A stretch of DNA of 35,759 nucleotides from DASXRC01 sp036506495 (GTDB taxonomy: Bacteria; Actinomycetota; Actinomycetes; Mycobacteriales; Micromonosporaceae): positions 1 through 35,759 of the forward strand of contig DASXRQ010000162.1 of assembly GCA_036506495.1 (NCBI GenBank), written 5' to 3'. A program made the translations under genes and the position numbers. How positions within the stretch are numbered: the first letter of the stretch is position 1; the number at the start of each line of letters is the position of its first letter. Under the pieces are notes generated by a model, which searched no databases, was not told the origin of the DNA, and saw nothing but the letters and a program-made list of their open reading frames with translations. Shown piece after piece: positions 7,418 to 15,489 of this stretch.

Positions 7418-8764
7418 TCAGCTCTCGGGCTGCTCGGACTGCTTGCGCCACCAGGCCCGGCCGGACTCGCCGAGCGTGTCGATCGGGTCGTAGTAGGGGT
7501 ACCGGCGGGTGAGCGCGTCGGCGTCCTCGCGTTCGATCGAGGTGCGGTAGTTCTTGGTCCAGTACGAGATGCCGTGCTCGCGGTCGTACTCGGTGACCAT
7601 GTGTACCCAGCGCTTGCCGACGTACGGCACGTCGCAGACGATCCGCGGGGTGGCGTACCCGGGCAGGTAGCCCATGATGTCGTGCTGCAGTTCCTGCGCC
7701 TGCCACACCGCGACCCGCCAGTGCTCGGCGTTGGGGATCATGTCGCACATGTAGAAGTAGTACGGCAGGATGCCGGCCTCGCCCTGCAGCGCGAAGCACA
7801 GATCCAGCAGGTCCCGGCTGGTCGCGTTCACCCCGCGCATGAGTACGCCCTGGTTGCGTACGTCCCGCACGCCCACCTCCAGCGCCGTCTGGGTCGCCTT
7901 GGCCACCAGCGGGGTCAGCGAGTTGGCGTGGTTGACGTGGGTGTGGATGGCCAGGTTGACCCCGCGCCGGGCGGCGGTCCGGGCGACCCGTTCCAGCCCC
8001 TCCACCACCTCGGCCTGCAACCAGTGCTGGGGCAGGCCCATCAGCGCCTTGGTGGCCAGCCGGATGTCCCGGATCGTCTCGATGCCCAGCAGCGACATCA
8101 GGAACGACTCCAGGTGTTTCCACGGCACGTTGGCCACGTCGCCACCGGAGACCACCACGTCCCGCACGCCGGGCTGGCTGCGCAGGTAGTTGAGCATGCC
8201 GTCGTACCGGTCGAGCGGCTTGAGGGTGAGCTTGAGCTTGCCGACCGCCGGCGTGGAGTTGCCGACCAGGTCCATCCGGGTGCAGTGGCCGCAGTACTGC
8301 GGGCAGGTGGACAGCAGCTCGGCGAGCACCTTGGTGGGGTAGCGGTGGGTCAGCCCCTCGGCGACCCACATGTCGTGCTCGTGCAGCGAGTCGCGGCTGG
8401 CGTACGGGTGGGACGGCCAGGCCGGGTCGCGGTCGGAGGCGACCGGGATCATGTACCGGCGGACCGGGTCGGCGTAGAACGCGTCGGTGTCCGGCACCCG
8501 GTCGGGCACCATGGTGTTGAGCATCTGCGGGGGTACCAGCATCGACATGGTCGCCATGGCCTGCTGGTCGGCCGCCAGGTCGGCGTAGAAGCGCTCGTCG
8601 ACCAGGTCGCCGAGCAGGTCGCGCAGCTGCCGGAGGTTCTTCACGCAGTGCGCTCGCTGCCACTGGGCGGACTCCCACTGCTCCCGGGTCACCCCGCGCC
8701 AGCCGGGGAACCGGGTCCAGTCCGGCTCGACCAGCTCGCGGCGTCGGTACTCGAAAGGCTGCAC
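7418..8764 (-). CDS. kamA: L-lysine 2,3-aminomutase (radical SAM, PLP)
   Basis: 448 residues from a GTG start. The radical-SAM cluster motif is STCPQYCGHCTRMDLV (Cys154, Cys158, Cys161), followed by VVVSGGDV and the TIM-barrel strands. Lys384 in CDVPYVGKRW is at the position of the PLP-binding lysine. Asp341 (MCDM) and Asp378 (CDVP) are 37 residues apart, the same spacing as the two substrate-ammonium aspartates of clostridial KamA, which favours lysine over glutamate. The PLP loop is PYVGK, not the usual PGGGGK. The enzyme moves the alpha-amino group to carbon 3 to give beta-lysine, using a [4Fe-4S] cluster and SAM. It is divergent from kdd-kamDE, supporting a catabolic role rather than antibiotic beta-lysine supply. 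Confidence 0.93.
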   Translation of the reverse strand: MQPFEYRRRELVEPDWTRFPGWRGVTREQWESAQWQRAHCVKNLRQLRDLLGDLVDERFYADLAADQQAMATMSMLVPPQMLNTMVPDRVPDTDAFYADPVRRYMIPVASDRDPAWPSHPYASRDSLHEHDMWVAEGLTHRYPTKVLAELLSTCPQYCGHCTRMDLVGNSTPAVGKLKLTLKPLDRYDGMLNYLRSQPGVRDVVVSGGDVANVPWKHLESFLMSLLGIETIRDIRLATKALMGLPQHWLQAEVVEGLERVARTAARRGVNLAIHTHVNHANSLTPLVAKATQTALEVGVRDVRNQGVLMRGVNATSRDLLDLCFALQGEAGILPYYFYMCDMIPNAEHWRVAVWQAQELQHDIMGYLPGYATPRIVCDVPYVGKRWVHMVTEYDREHGISYWTKNYRTSIEREDADALTRRYPYYDPIDTLGESGRAWWRKQSEQPES

Positions 8765-8790
8765 ACTACCTCCGGACGGATATCCTTCGT

Positions 8791-8870
8791 CGTCGATGCG
8801 ACGTAACTGGAAAACTTTTCGCGATCACACTACAATACAGGAAGTCTTCCCGTCCTCACCCGTGAAAGGG
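8791..8870. promoter_or_regulatory. Divergent control region between kamA and the kdd operon
   Basis: This 112-bp gap is distinctly less GC-rich than its surroundings. It contains two dyads, CGTCG-ATG-CGACG (8791-8803) and GAAAA-C-TTTTC (8810-8820), a -10-like TACAAT at 8831-8836 and a Shine-Dalgarno AAAGGGG at 8864-8870 for kdd. The dyads could be operators shared by both directions. No cobalamin riboswitch fits in the available length. Confidence 0.45.
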
Positions 8871-8876
8871 GCAGCA

Positions 8877-9896
8877 ATGACGTCGCCCGTGGGGCTGCAC
8901 CGCGTGGTCGCGCCCGCCGGTGTCCTCCCGCAGGCCGCCCAGCGCCTGGACGCCAGCCCCCGGATCGGCGCCGACGAGGTACGCGTCCGGGTCGAACGGC
9001 TCAACCTCGACGCGGCCAGTTTCCGGCAGCTGTCCACCCGGCACGGCGGCGAGGGCGCGGCGGTACGCGCCGAGGTGCTCGGGATCATCGAGAGCCGGGG
9101 GAAGATGCACAACCCGGTCACCGGCTCCGGCGGCATGCTCATCGGCACGGTCGAGGAGGTGGGGCCGCAGTCGCCGCTCGGGCTCAAGCCCGGCGACCGG
9201 GTGGCCACGCTGGTCTCGCTCACCCTCACCCCGTTGATCGTCACCGACGGCCTGGGGCGCTGGGACGGGCTGGGCGAGCAGGTGCCGTGCGACGGGTACG
9301 CCATCCTGTTCGGCCGCTCGATCGTCGCGGTGCTCCCCGACGACCTCGACCCGGAGCTGGCCCTCGCGGTGCTCGACGTGTGCGGCGCCCCGGCGCTGAC
9401 CGCCCGGGTGGTGCGCGGCTACCCGCAACCCACGGTCGCGGTCCTCGGCGGCGCGGGCAAGAGCGGCTGCCTGTCGCTGGCCGCCGCGCGGCGCGCCGGG
9501 GCCGCCCGCACGATCGGGGTGGTACCCACCGCCGACGAGGCCCGGCGGCTGGCTGCCAGCGGGCTGGCGGACGCGGTGGTGGTCGCCGACGCGCGCGACC
9601 CGGTGGCCCTGGCCGAGGCGGTCGGACAGCCGGCCGACGTGACCGTGGTCTGCGTGGACGTGCCGGGCTGCGAGCACGGCGCGATCCTGGCCACCGCCGA
9701 GCGGGGCACGGTGATCTTCTTCAGCATGGCCACCTCGTTCGCGGCGGCGGCGCTGGGTGCCGAGGGGCTGGCCGCCGACGTGACCATGCTGATCGGCAAC
9801 GGATACCTGCCCGGGCACGCCGAGCTGGCGCTGGACCTGTTCCGCGGCGAGCCGGGGGTACGGGCGCTGTTCCGGGCGCGACTGGCGGCAGACTGA
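8877..9896 (+). CDS. kdd: L-erythro-3,5-diaminohexanoate dehydrogenase
   Basis: 339 residues. It is a medium-chain-dehydrogenase-like protein: an N-terminal GroES-like part, with IESRGKMHNPVTGSGGMLIGTV characteristic of Kdd, then a Rossmann domain starting TVAVLGGAGKSGCLSLAAARRAG. It lacks the zinc-ligand pattern of alcohol dehydrogenases. Kdd oxidatively deaminates (3S,5S)-diaminohexanoate with NAD(P) to 5-amino-3-oxohexanoate plus ammonia. The ATG at 8877 has AAAGGGG 6 bases upstream; an in-frame ATG at 8796 would run through the promoter and is rejected. It is the first gene of the operon, and the amidohydrolase start lies 5 bases after its stop. The adjacent kamD/kamE genes make the assignment secure. 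Confidence 0.92.
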   Translation: MTSPVGLHRVVAPAGVLPQAAQRLDASPRIGADEVRVRVERLNLDAASFRQLSTRHGGEGAAVRAEVLGIIESRGKMHNPVTGSGGMLIGTVEEVGPQSPLGLKPGDRVATLVSLTLTPLIVTDGLGRWDGLGEQVPCDGYAILFGRSIVAVLPDDLDPELALAVLDVCGAPALTARVVRGYPQPTVAVLGGAGKSGCLSLAAARRAGAARTIGVVPTADEARRLAASGLADAVVVADARDPVALAEAVGQPADVTVVCVDVPGCEHGAILATAERGTVIFFSMATSFAAAALGAEGLAADVTMLIGNGYLPGHAELALDLFRGEPGVRALFRARLAAD

Positions 9897-9901
9897 GCGG
9901 T

Positions 9902-11431
9902 ATGACCCTCGCCACCCTGTACCGCAACGGCCGGGTACACAGCCCGGCCGACCCCACCGCCACCGCGCTGCTGGTCCGCGACGGGTACCTGGAATGGCTC
10001 GGCGTCGAGGCCGACGCGCCCGCCGCCGACCGTACCGTCGACCTCGACGGCTGCCTGGTCACGCCGGCGTTCGTGGACGCCCACGTGCACGCGACCAGCA
10101 CCGGCATCGCCCTGCTGGGCCTGAATCTGTCCGGTACCCGCTCGGCCGGCGAGGTGCTGGACCGGGCCGCCGAGCACGCGGCGAAGCTGCCCCCGGACGC
10201 GCTGGTGCTCGGGCACGGGTGGGACGAGTCGACCTGGCCGGTACCCGAGCCACCGGGCGCGGCCGAGCTGGCCCGGGCGGTACACGGCCGGCGGGCGTAC
10301 CTGTCCCGGGCCGACGTGCACTCGGCGATCGTGTCCAGCCCGCTGCTGGCCGGGGTGGCGCCGGACACGCCGGGCTGGTCCGCGGAGGGGTGGCTGCGCC
10401 GGGACGCGCACCACGTGGTACGGCAGGTGGCGATGGGCTCGATCCCACCGGCCCAGCGGGCGGTGGCGCAGCGGGCCACGCTGGACCGGGCGGCGTCGCT
10501 GGGCATCGCGGCGGTACACGAGTGTGGTGGTCCCGAGATCTCCAGCGAGGACGACTTCAGCCAGCTGCTCAAGGTGAGCGGTCAGGGCGGGCCGGAGGTG
10601 TACGGGTACTGGGGTGAGCTGGGTGGCGCGGTCCGGGCCCGGGAGCTCGGTGCGGTCGGTGCGGCCGGGGACCTGTTCGCCGACGGGGCACTCGGCTCCA
10701 GGACTGCTCACCTGCGCACCCCTTATGTCGGCGGCGACACCAGCGGCCACGGCTACCTGACCGCGGAGCAGGCCGCCGCGCACCTGGTCGAGTGCACCAC
10801 GCTCGGCGTGCAGGGCGGCTTCCACGCGATCGGCGACAAGGCGATCGCGACCGTGCTGGCCGGCTTCGCGCTGGCCGCCGCCGAGGTCGGGGTGGACCGG
10901 CTGCGCGAGGCGCGGCACCGGGTCGAGCACCTGGAACTGCTGGACAAGCAGATGATCGCCGGGCTGGTCGCGTTCGGGGTGGTGGCCAGCGTGCAGCCGG
11001 CCTTCGACCGGCTCTGGGGTGGCGAGGACCAGATGTACGCGCAGCGAATGGGCCCGGCCCGGTCGCTGGCCTCGAACCCGTTCTCGGCGCTGGCCGGCGT
11101 CGGGGTGCCGTTGGCCTTCGGCTCGGACTCGCCGGTGACCCCGCTGGACCCGTGGGGCACGGTACGGGCGGCGATGCGCCACCACAACCCGACGCACCGG
11201 GTCGGCTTCCGCACCGCCTTCGCCGCGCACACCCGGGGTGGCTGGCGGGCCGCCCGGCGCGACGAGGACGGGGTCCTGGCACCGGGCGCGCCGGCCACCT
11301 TCGCGGTCTGGGACGTGCCCACCCTGCCCACCCTGACCTTCCCCGGCCCGGACGAACCCGAGCCGGCCCTGCCGGTGTGCCGGCGCACCGTACTGCGCGG
11401 TGAAGTGATCTACGACGCGGAGAATTCATGA
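9902..11431 (+). CDS. YtcJ-like amidohydrolase within the lysine operon
   Basis: 509 residues. It belongs to the amidohydrolase-3 (YtcJ) group: a beta-sandwich N-terminus ends in TPAFVDAHVHATSTG (metal His61, His63), then VLGHGWDESTWP, GDLFADGALGSRTAHL, GFHAIGDKA, HRVEHLELL, and the metal Asp in FGSDSPVTPLDPWGT. These enzymes hydrolyse amides, lactams or similar bonds on one or two metal ions. It lies 5 bases after kdd and overlaps kamD by four (ATGA), so it is co-translated with lysine-degradation enzymes. No amidohydrolase step exists in the known pathway. Possible roles are opening a lactam formed from 5-amino-3-oxohexanoate or 3,5-diaminohexanoate, or releasing lysine from an N-acyl or lactam precursor. 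These are inferences; the family call is secure. Confidence 0.88.
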   Translation: MTLATLYRNGRVHSPADPTATALLVRDGYLEWLGVEADAPAADRTVDLDGCLVTPAFVDAHVHATSTGIALLGLNLSGTRSAGEVLDRAAEHAAKLPPDALVLGHGWDESTWPVPEPPGAAELARAVHGRRAYLSRADVHSAIVSSPLLAGVAPDTPGWSAEGWLRRDAHHVVRQVAMGSIPPAQRAVAQRATLDRAASLGIAAVHECGGPEISSEDDFSQLLKVSGQGGPEVYGYWGELGGAVRARELGAVGAAGDLFADGALGSRTAHLRTPYVGGDTSGHGYLTAEQAAAHLVECTTLGVQGGFHAIGDKAIATVLAGFALAAAEVGVDRLREARHRVEHLELLDKQMIAGLVAFGVVASVQPAFDRLWGGEDQMYAQRMGPARSLASNPFSALAGVGVPLAFGSDSPVTPLDPWGTVRAAMRHHNPTHRVGFRTAFAAHTRGGWRAARRDEDGVLAPGAPATFAVWDVPTLPTLTFPGPDEPEPALPVCRRTVLRGEVIYDAENS

Positions 11432-12987
11432 GCGGGAAGCTGAACCTTGACCCGAAGCAGGTACGGCTGGCCCGGCAGCTGGCCCGGCGGGCCGGCAAGC
11501 CGGTGGTGGATCTGGCCCGGAGCCACACCACGGTGTCCGTGGAGCGTGCGGTGCTGCGGCTGGCCGGGATCACCGGTGCCGACCCGGACGGCATCCCCTG
11601 GGTCAACCGGCTGGTCGACGCGGTGGTCGCCGATGTCGGGCTCGGGCACGGGGTGGCGCTGCCGGTGTTCCACGCGCTGGCCGAGTCCGGCGCGCACGAC
11701 CTGACCCTGCTGGCCCAGAAGGCCGCCGCCGGCTCGGTGCGTTTCGCGGTCCCGTCCGGTCGCGAGGCTCTTTCGGCCCGCCGCGCCGCGCGGCGGGCGG
11801 TCGCCGCCGGAATCAAGCGGATCGACCGGCGCCGGGCCGAGCGGGAAAGGCTGATCCAGCGGTACGGCGATCCCAGGCAGCGGCCGTGGATCTACCTGAT
11901 CGTGGCCACCGGTGACATCTACGAGGACATCCCGCAGGCCCAGGCGGCCGCCCGCGCCGGCGCCGACGTGATCGCGGTGATCCGCTCGACCGGACAGTCC
12001 CTGCTCGACTACGTACCCGAGGGGCCGACCCGGGAGGGCTTCGCCGGCACGTACGCCACCCAGGAGAACTTCCGCCTGATGCGCGCCGCGCTCGACGACT
12101 CCTCCCGGGAGCTGGGCCGGTACGTCCGGTTGACCAACTACGCCAGCGGTCTGTGCATGCCGGAGATCGCCACGCTGGCCGGGTTGGAACGGCTGGACAT
12201 GATGCTCAACGACTCGATGTACGGCATCCTGTTCCGCGACATCAACCCGATCCGTACCTTCGTCGACCAGCGTTTCTCCCGGCAGGTACACGCCCGGGCC
12301 GGGATCATCATCAACACCGGCGAGGACAACTACCTGACCACCGCCGACGCCGTCGAAGCGGCGCACACGGTTACGGTCAGCCAGCTGCTCAACGAGTACT
12401 TCGCCCACGAGGCGGGTCTGGCCGACTGGCAGCTCGGCCTGGGCCACGCCTTCGAGATCAACCCGGACCTGCCCGACTCGTTCCGGCTGGAGCTGGCGCA
12501 CGCGCTGCTGGCCCGTGAACTGTTCCCGGACGCGCCGCTGAAGTGGATGCCGCCGACCAAACACATGACCGGGGACGTGTTCCGCGGCAACCTGCTCGAC
12601 GGGTTCTTCAATCTGGTCGGCACGATGACCGGCCAGGGCATCCTGCTGGTCGGCATGATGACCGAGGCCGTCGTCACGCCGTGGCTGTCCGACCGCGACA
12701 TCGCGCTGCAGAACGTGCGGTACGTGCTGAACGCCTGCCGCGGGCTGCACGAGGACTTCGCCCCGGCGCCCGGCGGGTTCATCCAGCGGCGCGCTCACCA
12801 GGTCCTCGACGAGGCCGTGGACCTGCTGGAGCGCATCGTCGACGACGCCCTGCTGGAGGCCATCGCCGACGGCACGTTCGGCATCATGAAGCGGCCCCCC
12901 GACCGCGGCAAGGGCCTGGACGGGGTGGCCGGTCACGAGCCGACGTACTACAACCCGGCCACCGAGATCCTGGAGACGGCACCGTGA
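11428..12987 (+). CDS. kamD: D-lysine/beta-lysine 5,6-aminomutase alpha subunit
   Basis: 519 residues, the length of clostridial KamD. It opens MSGKLNLDPKQVRLARQL and contains the family stretches DTLLAQKAAAG-type (DLTLLAQKAAAGSVRFAVPSGR), VATGDIYEDIPQAQAAARAGADVIAVIR, STGQSLLDYVPEGPT and KWMPPTKHMTGD. The alpha subunit forms the TIM barrel that holds PLP, adenosylcobalamin and substrate together with KamE. The holoenzyme moves the terminal amino group of beta-lysine from carbon 6 to carbon 5, giving 3,5-diaminohexanoate. GGAG lies 5 bases before the ATG. The start overlaps the amidohydrolase stop and the end overlaps kamE (GTGA), so stoichiometric production by translational coupling is likely. 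Confidence 0.95.
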   Translation: MSGKLNLDPKQVRLARQLARRAGKPVVDLARSHTTVSVERAVLRLAGITGADPDGIPWVNRLVDAVVADVGLGHGVALPVFHALAESGAHDLTLLAQKAAAGSVRFAVPSGREALSARRAARRAVAAGIKRIDRRRAERERLIQRYGDPRQRPWIYLIVATGDIYEDIPQAQAAARAGADVIAVIRSTGQSLLDYVPEGPTREGFAGTYATQENFRLMRAALDDSSRELGRYVRLTNYASGLCMPEIATLAGLERLDMMLNDSMYGILFRDINPIRTFVDQRFSRQVHARAGIIINTGEDNYLTTADAVEAAHTVTVSQLLNEYFAHEAGLADWQLGLGHAFEINPDLPDSFRLELAHALLARELFPDAPLKWMPPTKHMTGDVFRGNLLDGFFNLVGTMTGQGILLVGMMTEAVVTPWLSDRDIALQNVRYVLNACRGLHEDFAPAPGGFIQRRAHQVLDEAVDLLERIVDDALLEAIADGTFGIMKRPPDRGKGLDGVAGHEPTYYNPATEILETAP

Positions 12988-13742
12988 CCGCGAAGATCAT
13001 TCGGCCGTACGGCGACACGACCGGCGACGGCATGGTCCAGATGTCGTTCACGCTGCCGATCCCGCACGACAAGCGGGCCGAGGGCGCGGCGCTGCAGCTG
13101 GCCGCGAAGATGGGCATGGACCCGGCGATGGTCGTGCACGCCAAACAGATGGGGGAGGGGTACACCTTCTTCGTCGTGTACGGCCGGGTGCACCACCTCG
13201 TCGACCTGTCGCAGGTGCAGGTCGTCGAGCGGGACTTCCCCCTGCTGTCCGCCAAGGAGATCAACGCCCTGATCCGGCAGCGGCTGCGGCGCAAGGTGAC
13301 GGTCGTCGGCGCGTGCATTGGCACCGACGCGCACACGGTCGGCATCGACGCGATCCTCAACGTCAAGGGCATCGCGGGGGAGAAGGGCCTCGAGTACTAC
13401 CGGGAGCTGAAGGTCAGCAACCTGGGCGCACAGGTCAGCGTGCCCGACCTCGTCGAGACGGCGCGCCGGGAGCGGGCCGACGCGGTGCTCGTCTCCCAGG
13501 TGGTCACGCAGCGCGACGCGCACCTGCACAACACCCGAGAGATGTCCGCGGCGTTCCGGGAGGCGCTGCCGGCCGAACGGCGTCCGCTGCTCATCGTCGG
13601 CGGCCCACGCTTCGACGAGCTGATGGCGTCCGAGCTCGGCGTCGACCGGATCTTCGGCCGCGGTACCACCCCGCGCGAGGTGGCCAGCTTCCTCGTCCAC
13701 CGGCTGATCACCGAACGCGACGAGCGGAGGGCGGCGGCATGA
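12984..13742 (+). CDS. kamE: D-lysine/beta-lysine 5,6-aminomutase beta subunit
   Basis: 252 residues from a GTG. The N-terminal dimerisation part precedes the Rossmann B12-binding domain. The base-off/His-on motif is TDAHTVG, with His117 as the cobalt ligand. Lys128 (NVKGIAGEKG), 11 residues further on, matches the spacing from the cobalt histidine to the PLP-anchoring lysine in clostridial KamE. LLIVGGPRF and FGRGTTPREVASFLV complete the cobalamin fold. GGAG precedes the start by 8 bases. Both ends overlap neighbours by four bases. All catalytic features are intact, so the mutase should be active if B12 is supplied; no cobalamin synthesis gene lies in the window. Confidence 0.95.
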   Translation: MTAKIIRPYGDTTGDGMVQMSFTLPIPHDKRAEGAALQLAAKMGMDPAMVVHAKQMGEGYTFFVVYGRVHHLVDLSQVQVVERDFPLLSAKEINALIRQRLRRKVTVVGACIGTDAHTVGIDAILNVKGIAGEKGLEYYRELKVSNLGAQVSVPDLVETARRERADAVLVSQVVTQRDAHLHNTREMSAAFREALPAERRPLLIVGGPRFDELMASELGVDRIFGRGTTPREVASFLVHRLITERDERRAAA

Positions 13743-14134
13743 GCACCGACCCGCGGCTCGGCCTGACTGTCATCCACCGCCGGTACGTCCCGTACGCGCA
13801 CGCCCACTACGCCGGCAACCTGGTCGACGGCGCGTACGCCCTCGGCCTGTTCGGCGACGTGGCCACCGAGGCGTGCATCCGCACCGACGGCGACGAGGGG
13901 TTGTTCGCGTCGTACTCGGACGTGCAGTTCCGGGCGCCGATCCGGGCCGGCGACGTGCTCGAGGTGGTCGCCACGGTGACCCGGGTCGGCACCCGCAGCC
14001 GCACCATCGAGTTCGAGTGCCGGGTCGCCTGCCGCGGCCGCCCCGACAAGTCCGAGTCCGCCGCCGAGGTGCTCGACCCGCCCGTGGTCGCGGTGATCGC
14101 GACCGGCACGGTCGTCGTCCCGCCGGCGCCGTGA
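13739..14134 (+). CDS. kal: Hotdog-fold protein, probable 3-aminobutyryl-CoA ammonia-lyase
   Basis: 131 residues, a single hotdog domain: VIHRRYVPYAHAHYAGNLVDGAYALGLFGDVA for the central helix region, then SYSDVQFRAPIRAGDVLEVVATV and TRSRTIEFECRV strands. Kal of Fusobacterium and clostridia is a small hotdog enzyme encoded beside kamDE, which removes ammonia from L-3-aminobutyryl-CoA to give crotonyl-CoA. Size, fold and operon position fit. GGAGG precedes the ATG, which overlaps the kamE stop. A generic acyl-CoA thioesterase cannot be excluded from sequence alone, since hotdog enzymes share this pattern. Because Kce, which makes the substrate, is not in the window, the function depends on a gene elsewhere. 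Confidence 0.8.
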   Translation: MSTDPRLGLTVIHRRYVPYAHAHYAGNLVDGAYALGLFGDVATEACIRTDGDEGLFASYSDVQFRAPIRAGDVLEVVATVTRVGTRSRTIEFECRVACRGRPDKSESAAEVLDPPVVAVIATGTVVVPPAP

Positions 14135-15489
14135 CCCGGGCGTACGCCGTCTGCGCCGACGTCGGCTCCACGTTCACGAAGGTCGCTGCCGTCGACCTGG
14201 ACACCGGCGAGCTGGTCGGCGCCGCGTCGACCCCCACCACGGTCGGCACCGACGTGCTGCACGGGCTCGACGCCGCGGTCGCCCGCGCCACGTCCCGGCT
14301 GGCCGGGCGGCCCACCCGCACGTACGTGTGCTCGTCGGCCGGCGGCGGGCTGCGGCTGGCGGTGGTCGGCTACGAGCGGCTGGTCACCGCGGAGGCCGGC
14401 CACCGCGTCGGACTGTCCGCGGGCGCCCGCGTGGTGCACGTGGCCGCCGGCCGGCTGGACGCGACCGGTGTACGCGCGCTGCGGGCCGCGCGCCCGGACG
14501 TGGTGCTGCTCGTGGGCGGCACCGATGGCGGTGACGCCGCGGTCCTGACCCACAACGCGGCCCGGGTGGCCGGCGCCCGGCCGCGGATACCCGTGGTGCT
14601 CGCCGGCAACGCCGACGTGCGGGCGGAGCTGTCGGCGCTGCTCGCGGCGCGTGGCGTGCCGGTCACCGAGGCGGACAACGTCCTGCCGCGCATCGGGGTG
14701 CTCAACGCCGGCCCGGCCCGGGCGGCGATCCGCGGCGTGTTCCTCCGCCACGTCATCGGCGGCAAGCGGCTGTCCCGGGGCCCGCGGTTCGTGTCGCTGG
14801 TGCGGGCGGCCACTCCGGACGCGGTGCTGACCGGGATGGAGCTGCTCGCCGACCACGCCGACGGCGACCTGGTCGCGATCGACATCGGCGGCGCGACCAC
14901 CGACGTGTACTCGATGCTGACCCCGGACGCCGAGCGTGAGAGCGGCCCGCGCCGGGAGGTGGCCGGCACGCTGTGGCGGTCCCGCACCGTCGAGGGGGAC
15001 CTGGGCGTGCGGTGGGGTGCGCCCGGCGTGGTGGGGGCCGCGGCCGCCGAGCGACTGCTCGCGGCGGAGGAGGCGCAGCCGCTCGCGGCGGCGGCGGACG
15101 CCCGCGCAGACGAGCCGGGGTCGGTCCCCGCCGATGACGCGCAGCGGGCGGTGGACCGGCGGCTCGCCGCGCTCGCCGCGACCGTGGCGCTCCGTCGACA
15201 CGCCCGCGGCGAGGCCCTCACGTCCGGCGGGCCCCGCCGTGGGGGCAGGGACCTGCGCGACGCGCGGCTGGTGATCGGATCGGGCGGGGTGCTGCGGCAC
15301 GCCGGTCCGCGCGACGCGGTCGGGGTGCTCGACGCCGCGCTCGCCGACCATGCGGGCGGCTGGCCGCTGCCGCGGGACCCGAGGGTCGTGATCGACACCG
15401 ACTACGTGCTCGCCCCGGCCGGTCTGCTCGCCGCCGACCATCCGGCCGCCGCCGTCGCGCTCCTGCGACGACACCTGTGCACGGCGTAA
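14131..15489 (+). CDS. MutL-family (glutamate mutase L-like) ASKHA ATPase, candidate aminomutase reactivase
   Basis: 452 residues. The actin/Hsp70-type (ASKHA) nucleotide-binding motifs are clear: phosphate-1 loop ADVGSTFTKVAAVD at residues ~9-22, LLVGGTDGGDAAVLTHNA, VVLAGNADV, phosphate-2 loop LVAIDIGGATTDVYSM, and adenosine motif LVIGSGGVLRHAG. This is the GlmL/MutL family found beside B12-dependent glutamate and ornithine mutases, unrelated to DNA mismatch-repair MutL. The GTG overlaps the hotdog stop by four bases and has no Shine-Dalgarno, so it relies on coupling. As last gene of the kam operon it most likely exchanges damaged cobalamin in KamDE, the job done by KamB/KamC in other lysine fermenters. 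Family assignment is firm; the role is inferred from position. Confidence 0.88.
   Translation: MTRAYAVCADVGSTFTKVAAVDLDTGELVGAASTPTTVGTDVLHGLDAAVARATSRLAGRPTRTYVCSSAGGGLRLAVVGYERLVTAEAGHRVGLSAGARVVHVAAGRLDATGVRALRAARPDVVLLVGGTDGGDAAVLTHNAARVAGARPRIPVVLAGNADVRAELSALLAARGVPVTEADNVLPRIGVLNAGPARAAIRGVFLRHVIGGKRLSRGPRFVSLVRAATPDAVLTGMELLADHADGDLVAIDIGGATTDVYSMLTPDAERESGPRREVAGTLWRSRTVEGDLGVRWGAPGVVGAAAAERLLAAEEAQPLAAAADARADEPGSVPADDAQRAVDRRLAALAATVALRRHARGEALTSGGPRRGGRDLRDARLVIGSGGVLRHAGPRDAVGVLDAALADHAGGWPLPRDPRVVIDTDYVLAPAGLLAADHPAAAVALLRRHLCTA

Noticed and set aside
8765..8876. Cobalamin riboswitch before the B12-dependent kam operon
   Set aside because: The gap is only 112 bases and shows no B12-box sequence; a cobalamin riboswitch needs about twice that length.
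14131..15489. DNA mismatch-repair MutL
   Set aside because: The motifs are those of ASKHA ATPases; there is no GHKL ATPase signature, and the context is a B12 aminomutase operon.
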